DNA of 64,000 bases from Haliclona indistincta (Eukaryota; Porifera; Demospongiae; Haplosclerida; Chalinidae). Both the position numbers and the translations under genes were made by a program. Of the stretch, positions 1 to 9,080 are shown in pieces. The notes beneath the pieces are model-generated. The model ran no database searches, was not told the origin of the DNA, and worked only from the letters and a program-made list of their open reading frames with translations. Numbering within the stretch: position 1 is the first letter of the stretch; each line of letters begins with the position of its first letter. The stretch spans positions 11,242,914 to 11,306,913 of the forward strand of contig OZ024789.1 in the NCBI GenBank assembly GCA_964017065.1. The letters run 5' to 3'.

Positions 1-2
1 CT

Positions 3-110
3 GCTGATCATGAGATTGTCCCTGCAGCAGATTGTCTCCGCTTCATGATGCCTTCATCCCTCTCTGATTTCAAGAGAGATATTTGTGGCTATCGATCTAA
101 TTTAATCTAG
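3..110 (+). other. Possible 3' end of a coding exon cut by the window edge
   Basis: Reading from base 3 gives 35 open codons ending in TAG at 108-110, with no stop in between. The tail reads ...SLSDFKRDICGYRSNLI. I do not recognise it. The DNA around the stop (about 95-120) recurs at about 29640-29670, so this may equally be part of a dispersed repeat. Nothing upstream is visible to decide. Confidence 0.25.
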
Positions 111-360
111 TAACTTATGTTGTTTGTCTTTTCTTTTGGTTGGTACCATGCATTATTATTATTAATGAATTTTATTTCCGTGCGAGGCAAATACATGCTG
201 TAAGTATACCTAGTTATAAATCGTGTTTTATACACATAATTATTCTGTTTTGTCTGTTACCTGTCGCATCTTGTGTATGTGATTGTATATTGTTTATGTA
301 CCTGACTTGTGGCTTACTCTGGCTCTCCTCATGAATTCACAAATGTATGCTCCTCCAGTG

Positions 361-2012
361 TTGCTATGTTCTGCTATACATGTACACGTCACTAGTGAGT
401 GTTACTATGTACTGCTATACATGTACACGTCACTAGTGAGTGATACTATGTACTGCTATACATGTACATGTCACTAGTGAGTGATACTATGTACTGCTAC
501 ACATGTACATGTCACTAGTGAGTGATACTATGTACTGCTACACATGTACATGTCACTAGTGAGTGTTACTATGTACTGCTATACATGTACATGTCACTAG
601 TGAGTGATACTATGTACTGCTACACATGTACATGTCACTAGTGAGTGATACTATGTACTGCTACACATGTACACGTCACTAGTGAGTGTTACTATGTACT
701 GCTATACATGTACATGTCACTAGTGAGTGATACTATGTACTGCTACACATGTACATGTCACTAGTGAGTGATACTATGTACTGCTATACATGTACATGTC
801 ACTAGTGAGTGTTACTATGTACTGCTATACATGTACATGTCACTAGTGAGTGTTACTATGTACTGCTATACATGTACATGTCACTAGTGAGTGATACTAT
901 GTACTGCTACACATGTACATGTCACTAGTGAGTGATACTATGTACTGCTATACATGTACATGTCACTAGTGAGTGTTACTATGTACTGCTACACATGTAC
1001 ATGTCACTAGTGAGTGATACTATGTACTGCTATACATGTACATGTCACTAGTGAGTGATACTATGTACTGCTATACATGTACATGTCACTAGTGAGTGTT
1101 ACTATGTACTGCTATACATGTACATGTCACTAGTGAGTGATACTATGTACTGCTACACATGTACATGTCACTAGTGAGTGATACTATGTACTGCTATACA
1201 TGTACATGTCACTAGTGAGTGTTACTATGTACTGCTACACATGTACATGTCACTAGTGAGTGATACTATGTACTGCTATACATGTACATGTCACTAGTGA
1301 GTGATACTATGTACTGCTATACATGTACATGTCACTAGTGAGTGTTACTATGTACTGCTATACATGTACATGTCACTAGTGAGTGATACTATGTACTGCT
1401 ACACATGTACATGTCACTAGTGAGTGATACTATGTACTGCTATACATGTACATGTCACTAGTGAGTGATACTATGTACTGCTATACATGTACATGTCACT
1501 AGTGAGTGATACTATGTACTGCTATACATGTACATGTCACTAGTTAGTGATACTATGTACTGCTATACATGTACATGTCACTAGTTAGTGATACTATGTA
1601 CTGCTATACATGTACATGTCACTAGTTAGTGATACTATGTACTGCTATACATGTACATGTCACTAGTGAGTGATACTTGTTCTGCTATACATGTACATGT
1701 CACTAGTTAGTGATACTATGTACTGCTATACATGTACATGTCACTAGTGAGTGATACTTGTTCTGCTATACATGTACATGTCACTAGTGAGTGATACTAT
1801 GTACTGCTATACATGTACATGTCACTAGTTAGTGATACTATGTACTGCTATACATGTACATGTCACTAGTGAGTGATACTATGTACTGCTATACATGTAC
1901 ATGTCACTAGTTAGTGATACTATGTACTGCTATACATGTACATGTCACTAGTGAGTGATACTTGTTCTGCTATACATGTACATGTCACTAGTGAGAGATA
2001 CTATGTTCTGCT
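361..2012. repeat. 41-bp minisatellite, about 40 copies, with 123-bp higher-order structure
   Basis: A head-to-tail array of a 41-bp unit containing two palindromes, ACATGTACATGT and TCACTAGTGA. Most units differ at two places: GTT or GAT after GAGT, and TATACATG or TACACATG. Units with GTT recur at 565, 688, 811, 975, 1098, 1221 and 1344, that is every 123 bp apart from one extra unit at 852. The right third of the array switches to a TAGTGATAC variant and a shorter ACTTGTTCTGC variant. No gene is present in the array. Confidence 0.97.
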
Positions 2013-2505
2013 GTGGAGCCTAATTATTAATATCAGATCACAGTGCACTGCAGCTATTTATAGACATAATATAATACATGTAGCTATTGTGACCCGCACA
2101 AATCAATAGTTTAGACGAGATGTCTCCACAATTCCACATAAACTGCTGGACAACTCTGAAGGTGCGTAGACATCTCAAGAAAGAACATACACTACATCAA
2201 TGGCTACCTACTCATGTGTTCATGGTCACGCCCTTATGACACACTGCACTTTGCTGTCTTCTTGTTAGCACTAAATAGCTAACAGGTTGGCACTATAGCT
2301 GCTTCAAACCAAGACCTAACACTACAATGTGCAGACATGCCAAGGGTTTTGTGAAATCTATTCATTAATTGTCTGTGTTTGTTCACATGACAACACAGCA
2401 GGTTTATTGCATCATACGTAACCTATACGTAGATATTAATCTATGATTGCACTATGACAGGGCAGTTGCTGTCGGAGCTAATTTTCTCAGAAGTTTTCTT
2501 TAGCC
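2013..2505 (+). other. Intergenic; diverged copy of a dispersed repeat
   Basis: About 2095-2380 matches segments at about 6545-6815 and 7085-7360 in the same orientation (shared blocks include GGTGCGTAGACATCTCAA and ATGGCTACCTACTCA). No coding potential was seen. The Death-domain gene begins just downstream, so its promoter would lie in or next to this repeat. Confidence 0.6.
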
Positions 2506-3716
2506 ATGGCTTCTTCTCATGATTTTTTTATGACTTGCTTTAATAAGACTAAGCATTTTAGTAAATTCTGGAAAGAACTGGGAGTAAATCTGCGACTGAA
2601 GATGGATTGCTTAGATGTAATAGAGAGTGACAACCGTGGAGATGTTACTCTTTGCAGAATGAAAATGCTTGACAGTTGGCTAAAGACTAATCCAGCAGAT
2701 CCTGAAGCAGAGCTAAAATGCTGCCTTAGATTGGCTTCAGCATGATATTCATGGTGAGAAAGCGTTAAAATGGTGTGAAATAATTGTAATCGTAACACAT
2801 AGCTAAAGGAGGTCATGAGCAGCAAGTGACACTATATCAAGATATTCAGACAAAGATCAGGAATCTAAAGACGGAGTTTGGAGATATAGTTGTGCTGGCA
2901 CTTCGATGGCTGGATAATCGCTATCCTGAAACCAGAGATGCTGTGAGGTGGCTCAATGAAGTGTTACGTGGTCCTAAAGGTGATCCACTGGTACTAACAA
3001 GCAGCAGTTTGTCAGAAGATGTTCCGCTTGTTGACCAACTACAAGAGAAGTGGACCTTCACCAATCCCACTATCCTTGAAGGCTTAGTCGACAAAACAAA
3101 TGATAGCACTCTTATTGAGAGAATGAGCCAATACAAGAAACATTTTAAGTATGTTCGTCGCTCAATACCAATAACCGATCAAGAAGTTATCCTCGAGCCG
3201 TTCAATCGCGACAAGCCTTGTCTTATTGTAATCTTTAAAAATATCACTTTTTTTGATGACATTGAGTTGTTCCTGCAAGAAGTGTTTGAAATATACCGGC
3301 GCTACTTAAGCATTCACATGATTAAGCCAGGCTGTGTCAAAGTAACACTGCAGTTTCCAGCCAGCATGGAGCCTTATCTCCAAACTTGCATTGACAAGAA
3401 ACGTGTATCTGTCATGCACTATGCTGACATGCACCTCATTCGCGATGATGACCAGACCAAGACGCAAGCACAAACCACTTCAAAGAAATCTGCCATGAAT
3501 TCCGGATTACCTGATAAGTGTTCGATTCACGATCTAGTACCTATGGAAGATGATTGTCATCCCTTTATTGAGTTATACTATGCCTTGCTAGCACGCACTA
3601 CTTCATTTGATAAGTGTTCGATTCATGATCTAGTTCCTACAAAGGAAGGAGATCACCTTCTGTATAGCACGCACATGTCTTCTCCAAGAAAGAGCTATAT
3701 TATGTTTAACATATAG
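2506..3716 (+). CDS. Death-domain protein, two exons, apparent frameshift
   Basis: Exon 1 starts at ATG 2506 and encodes about 75 residues with the Death-domain pattern: W..LG at residues 22-26, LD.IE at 35-39, then ML..WL at 53-58. Death domains mediate homotypic assembly in apoptotic and innate signalling. The open frame hits TGA at 2743. A +1 shift after the A-run near 2715 gives an uninterrupted continuation (AALDWLQHDIHG) up to a GTGAGA donor at 2754. The next exon follows the acceptor AG at 2801-2802 and ends at TAG 3714-3716. Its roughly 300 residues hold a region resembling the domain found after Death or NLR modules in cnidarian and sponge proteins (EKWTFTNPTILEGLVDK, then a PGCVKVTL-type strand). 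The last 90 residues contain a short internal duplication, DKCSIHDLVP twice, 37 residues apart. Either a sequencing indel or a recently broken gene; I cannot tell which. Confidence 0.65.
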
Positions 3717-4289
3717 AACTGGATAACTGTTACATTGTGTATTGTGAAGTTGGCTGTTTGATCTTTTCTATTCATATATGCAAATGACACTCTTCTCTTA
3801 GTTGCAGGTTGGTAATTTTTGGTAACATGTATTTTCCTGGCGGCTGATAAACCACAAGGTGGAACAGTATGGTGTAGAAATCAGTAAACGTGTATTGTGC
3901 ATGCTATTCAAGCTCTGAATAGCGACCTGACATCTTGCTGGTGGAAGTTTATCATGGTGATCCCTGTACGAGCCAGCTCTAGGGCAGCAGCAATCAGATA
4001 CGCGTAGTACACTTACAGAGTACCCAAAACAGATTTAGGGTAAACTTCTTATTATATGAACAGCGAAAAATCAAAAGTGAGAAGTAATGATGACATAATC
4101 GGAACAATGGTATACTTGGTGTTGACAATCCCAATGTGCAAGTATACCATTAAGTCTACTAGTGGATCAGGATGGTAATACCAGACCTTCCAGTAGTGGT
4201 GGTATTGTTTGCTGTTGCCTTGATTGTGAGAATTTACCACATCAATTCTACATCAATCCCATTGCTGAAGACTCTAATATCTACACCAT
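3717..4289. other. Intergenic, nothing recognised
   Basis: Downstream of the Death-domain gene. AT-rich, with no exon-like reading frame, tandem array or inverted repeat that I can support. Confidence 0.5.
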
Positions 4290-5006
4290 CAGGAGTCCAT
4301 GATCGACTGCGCCTACTAAGAGTAGGAGTGTGAATCGCCCACGCTTTAATTGGATTTTCTGCCAGCGAACTGTCGCTAGCGGATATACTATTTTTAGCGC
4401 TTAAAGATGGCAGCTCAATACTGAAGACAGAGAATTGTCTATGATCTAAGCGCTAAGGAAGCATCTTGGTCTCCATTTCTAGCTCGATTTACAAGCCAGT
4501 CGTTGCCTTCGTCAATCCTTGTGAGCGCGGCTGTCCCAGTTCCGTTCGATCAAAGCTTCGTAGTTGTATCACTGGTCAGCTGTTTCTCAGAGAGTTCCAT
4601 TCCTTACCTGAGATATAACAGTAGTTGTTACGGTTAGTGGCAGTGATACAACACATAACTGAAGCAGAACAGCTATGCTGACAGCTTAGCACAGCAGCTC
4701 CAGGGATCCAGTTGTATGATCAAGCGATAAACAGCTTCGAAACAATCAGATAGCTGAACCACGAACGTACAGGTGATCTAGATAGCGACGCCACGATGTG
4801 GCTAGATAGCCCAGGCTATCAGATGCTTTCACGAGTACATACAGTTGCTCTCAGGTTGCTTGATGTGTGCCATGTTCAAGGAGGTGCGGTCTACTGCGCT
4901 AAAAATGGTATATCCGCTAGCGACAGTTTGCTGGCAGAAAATCCAATTAAAGCGTGGGCGATTCACACTCCTACTCTTCGTAGGCGCAGTCGATTATGGA
5001 CTCCTG
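4290..5006. mobile_element. Non-autonomous foldback DNA transposon, 717 bp
   Basis: The two ends are near-perfect inverted repeats of 111 bp (4290-4400 and 4896-5006), beginning CAGGAGTCCATGATCGACTG on the left. They differ at only a few positions. Flanks are ACACCAT on the left and ACACTAT on the right, a possible 7-bp target duplication with one mismatch. The 495-bp centre has no long reading frame, so the element must be moved by a transposase supplied elsewhere. The CAGG terminus and the 7-8 bp duplication would suit a hAT-like element, but that assignment is weak. Confidence 0.85.
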
Positions 5007-5284
5007 ACACTATCCAATCAGTTGCCTACCAGGGTATGTACCTGATGGTTCCGGTTTACCTCTTATGGGAGTGGAGTTGTCAACTGTCAGTTCAGGGCTG
5101 ATAGAATTTTAAATCATTTCAACGGAAGTGTTTTGATCAGTATTGGTTCCAAAGTGTTCCCCTTTGTCTACATTCGCACTGATGCTATCAAATTAAAGGT
5201 GTTTTAACTGTCAGTACGGAGCTCGCTCACAGGACGAGATGTTTCATAGTTCAGTTTCATAGATTCAGAAAAAATGACAATTCA

Positions 5285-5340
5285 ACTCTTGCACAATAGT
5301 TATTCTCAAGTGGTCTATGGTAGCATACACAATGTTTACT
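5285..5340 (+). repeat. Short dispersed repeat
   Basis: The segment CTTGCACAATAGTTATTCTCAAGTGG... is repeated almost exactly at about 8732-8770. The adjoining part of that second copy (8630-8730) matches 215-345 near the window start. It is a piece of one dispersed repeat present at least three times. Confidence 0.6.
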
Positions 5341-5386
5341 GTCTAGTGGACAAAATATGCAAGAGATAAGAATTAATGGACGATGC

Positions 5387-8176
5387 TCATTTAACATAGA
5401 TTTCAACATGTTCCAGTCCAATATTTTCATTACTAGCGTCTTCGTTTAAGCAGACCCTCATCAGGATATCATCATTAGTAGGGCTCAGCATGTTTCTGTT
5501 AAACCAAGGCAAGGTTGGACTGGTACAACATGGTCCTTCAGTCCCTCCACACTGCATACCATCCCACAGAGGATCATCAGTATACCATTGAACAGCTAAA
5601 TCAAGAACACCAGACTCACAGTAGTAGTCACTGCCTACGTATGAGGGAACATTGCTTTTCACACCGTCAGTGTTGCAAGGACAGGCATAGGTTGTACTGA
5701 TAGATCCTCCTTCTTCTGTCAAACCAGCAGCGTATGTCCATAGATGATTTGGTGGAGTACCATAGGTTATGGAGACACCATCAACATAGTTACCACTCAG
5801 TGGTTCAGAGGATCGACCAAGTGGTCCAAAAGCATCTGGTGTATGGTATGCATACCCACGTACCAATCCACACACTTGTGTGTATTCATGTCCAAAGTTG
5901 TCTGTGTCTATTCCAGTACATCCAGCAGCTGTATTACTACGAATGCAGAACCTGACACCATTTTGTGTTGTTAGACTAAAGCCTGCAGGACACTGACTGG
6001 ATGGATCAGTCATGTTTAATCGAAACACTCTTGTCCAGCCTCCCTCTCCTCCACAGTTGGCTCCCTCCATGTCACAGTAGACCTGCTCTAGACTGCCATT
6101 AGCAGTCTGGATCTGATAGTAGCCTGAAGAGGCTGATGAGTTGCAGCGATGAATATCCATACATGTATTCAAAGGAGGGCTACACTACAGAGACACATGT
6201 CATAGCTCAGTTACAAGTTATTATGCCTCGGTGGGCGGAGCCACGAGGCATACAGTAATCGTGGTGTCAGTCAGTCAGTCATTAACCCTCGGCGCATGCG
6301 CGAGGGTTACGGTACTTGCTCTGTCATTCATTCACTCGTTCGTTCGTTCATTCTGTCCAACGAGCTGCAGAGACCATCGCTCACTTCTGAAACTCGGTAA
6401 AGGTATGAACAGGCTTAGCATGACAATGGCTTGCAATGTGACTCGTGGATTTTGCTAAAGTGCTTTCGTTCTCGAGTTATGTATGGCTGGCTCACCTTGA
6501 CAGCCATCTTGGACCTCTCTGACTACAAACGCACCCATAGTTGACTACCTAGGTACTTGTAGATTCCATCTAAACAGCAGGACAGCTCTGGGGGTGCGTA
6601 GACATCTCAATAAAGAGCCTATCAAAGCCAAGAGCAATGGCTACCTACTCAGTGTTCACGGTCACGCCCACTTGACACACCTTGTCTCGGTTGTGGTCAG
6701 CACTTCGCTGTCTTCTGGTTAGCAGTGCAGTTTCAATAGCAAGCAGGTTTGCTTTAGCTGCAAAGCTAACTCTGCAATGTGCAACACGCCGAGGGTTTCG
6801 TGAAGGCTGTTCATTCAGTCATTAACCCTCGGCGCATGCGCGAGGGTTACGGTACTTAGTTTGTCATTCATTCTGTCCATCGAGCTGCAGAGACCATCGC
6901 TCACTTCTGAAACGCGGTAAAGGTATGAACAGGCTTAGCTCGACAATGGCTTGCAATGTGACTCGTGGATTTTGCTAAAGTGCTTTCGTTCTCGAGTTAT
7001 GTATGGCTGGCTCACCTTGACGGCCATCTTGGACCTCTCTGACGACCAAAGCGCCCATAGTTGACTACCTAGGTACTTGTATATTCCATCTAAACTTCAG
7101 GACAGCTCTGGGGTGCGTAGAAATCTCAAGAAAAACGCCTATAAAAGTCAAGAGCAATGGCTACCTACTCAGTGTTCGCGGTCACGCCCACTTGACACAC
7201 CTTGTCCTTGTGGTCAGCACTTTGCTGTCTTCTGGTTACCTGTGCAGTTTCAATAGCAAGCAGGTTGGCTTTAGCTGCAAAGCTCCTTCTGCAAACCATA
7301 ACTAAGGAGCTTTCTCTACAATGTGCAACCCACGCCGAGGGTTTCGTGAAATCTGTTCATTCTGTCAGTCAGTCTGTCGCAACGATTTCTCGGCGCTCGC
7401 TGAAAACTAAGCGCTGAAACAAGCAACACGGGTAGAAATCGATACTTGCTCGGATTTGTATTTTCAGAAGTTTGATTTTAAAGCTTGGTGCGTAAGTTAC
7501 CGCGTGAATTGCTCGCCTAGAAGGCTGTTGGTGGTGATGTAGACTTCTGAGGAGACAAAGTTGTCTAAAGCTGGCTGCCTTGCAGCCAGTGAGTGTATGA
7601 ACAGCGTGGCAGACTTGTATATGAAGCTTCGTTCTTGAGTTATGGCGTAATTTGCTTACCTCGCGATCAATGGCAGTTGCTGGCGATCTAGAGTTCGCCG
7701 TAGCACAAAACTACCCACAATTGACTGCCTAGAAGCTGACAGGTTAGAACTTCACTACAGGATAGCAGCGCATGTCTAAAGAAATGGTGTAAGCAAGCTA
7801 TATCTCGATTGCTCGTGTTTTGTGCCATGCACTCCAACTAGACACGCCCAGTTGAATTAGTGGTCAGCGCTGATTGGCTGTTGTATGTGAAATGGTGGCA
7901 TTCCACCGAGGCATCTGCACCCTTGGTGCTTTATTGCTTACAGTGTTCATCAAACTGTCACAATACTGTGGTAGACGTGATCCTGGATTAGTCATGGTGT
8001 ATGCCTTGCAAGCAGCAATACCGAGAGCTCTGTCACAGTCAGGGCTCCCTCGTGAATAGCACTCACCTTGAGCTAGAAAATGTGTGTAAAATGTATGTCC
8101 TCTACTCACTGGTCTTACCTTTGATGCTGTTAACCCACAGTAGAAGGAGAGCAGAAGATAGAACACAAAGCATCAT
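5387..8176 (-). CDS. Secreted fibrinogen-C-like (intelectin-type) protein, 3 exons
   Basis: Exons 8176-8119, 8072-7942 and 6184-5387 join in phase (GTAAGA/TAG and GTAAGC/TAG sites) to 328 residues. Exon 1 is a signal peptide, MMLCVLSSALLLLWVNS. Exon 3 opens with a short cysteine-bearing linker and then the fibrinogen C-terminal signature: VYCDMEG, CGGEGGWTRV, LNMTDPSSQCP. It continues with HLWTYAAGL, CPCNTDG, DYYCESG and DPLWDGMQC, a pattern of the sponge and cnidarian intelectin-like subset rather than vertebrate fibrinogen. Such proteins are secreted and often bind glycans; the ligand here is unknown. Intron 1 is 46 bp. Intron 2 is about 1.76 kb and is filled with the 540-bp tandem repeat and another dispersed repeat. 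About 40 bp around 7886-7926, just past exon 2 in the intron, recurs at 19079-19122. Confidence 0.85.
6284..7364 (+). repeat. 540-bp direct tandem repeat, two copies
   Basis: Copy 1 starts at 6284 and copy 2 at 6824. Each begins with the near-palindrome AACCCTCGGCGCATGCGCG then AGGGTT, followed by about 515 bp that are nearly the same, including GAGCTGCAGAGACCATCGC and CTCGAGTTATGTATGGCTGG. A related 3' half stands alone at 2095-2380. The pair sits inside intron 2 of the minus-strand fibrinogen-like gene. No protein-coding frame is shared by the copies. Confidence 0.85.
7400..7885 (+). repeat. Dispersed repeat, inverted copy at about 39800-40180
   Basis: The reverse complement of 39800-40180 matches this stretch in several blocks: CGCTGAAAACTAAGCGCTGA, CGAGTTATGGCGTAATTTGC, CTGACAGGTTAGAA and GACACGCCCAGTTGAATT. 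It abuts the end of exon 2 of the fibrinogen-like gene. I see no coding frame. Confidence 0.65.
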
Positions 8177-9080
8177 TTCTAACAGTTTATTTTAAACAAG
8201 TAAAATTTCTACGAGAAGATGCCTCTTATATAAGAATATAAAAACAAGCGTGATGTATGGCGTAGCTGTTCTATTTCTGTGATCTGATTGGTCGGAATTG
8301 ATATTGCTATAATAATGAGTATACATATGACGATAGATTGTCATCCACTACAGCTGCTGTTGGATATAATTTATACAAACTGTTACATTTTTCTCTACGT
8401 TAGGCTAGTTTACAAATCTCCTACTCGTGTGATGTTGAATTACAATTAGCAGTGAATTATACATGCATAGTTCGTGATGTATGACGTAGCTGTTCTACTT
8501 CTGTAATCTGATTGGTCAGAATAGATACAGGATAATAATCTACTCTGATCATAATGCACCACACATAACACACTGATAGAATTAACTTTTTCTCATGTAT
8601 GATGTACTGATCCTACTTGTGTTAATGTTTTAAATCTTGTTTTATACACATATTCTGTTTATCTGTTACATCTTGTGCATGTGATTGTATATTGTTATGT
8701 ACCTCACTTGTACCTTCATATATTCACAATGTTCTTGCACAATAATTATTCTCAAGTGGTCTATGGTAGCTTACATATAGGTTAGACACCGAGGCCTACT
8801 CAGAAATGCTGACATACTATCATTTGTGTTTGCTATATAAATTTGAACCATCTGTTTCATTTTTTTTGATAATTAGATAAAAATTAGGCACTTGCATAGA
8901 TTTACTTTTTGTGAAGATGCAAGTAGCTGTATTAGCTAGTTCTGCTGTGGAATCTGGTGTCATTATTTGTATGTGTCTAATGGCTGTGTAGTGACGTGGG
9001 GTGCTGCAGGGTTAATAATTAGCATACATTTCTTGGGCCGTAACTGCTGCACAGTCAAGAACACGTATGTTTCTCTGTAG
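8177..9080. other. Divergent intergenic region between fibrinogen-like and ELYS-like genes
   Basis: Contains two direct copies of a roughly 55-bp sequence, at about 8248-8300 and 8472-8525 (TGATGTATGGCGTAGCTGTTC form), and a dispersed repeat at 8630-8790. No exon continuing the ELYS-like frame upstream of 9081 could be found, although the exon at 9081 is phase 0 and preceded by a normal TCTCTGTAG acceptor. Confidence 0.5.

Noticed and set aside
361..2012. CRISPR-like regular repeat array
   Set aside because: Units abut with no unique spacers, unit length is 41 bp throughout, and the context is eukaryotic.
2517..2825. Minus-strand open frame opposite the Death domain
   Set aside because: No homology; the plus strand carries a clear domain, so this is an antisense shadow.
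4796..5101. 100-codon plus-strand frame
   Set aside because: Runs across the right arm of the foldback element, and the inverted arm has no matching frame under constraint.
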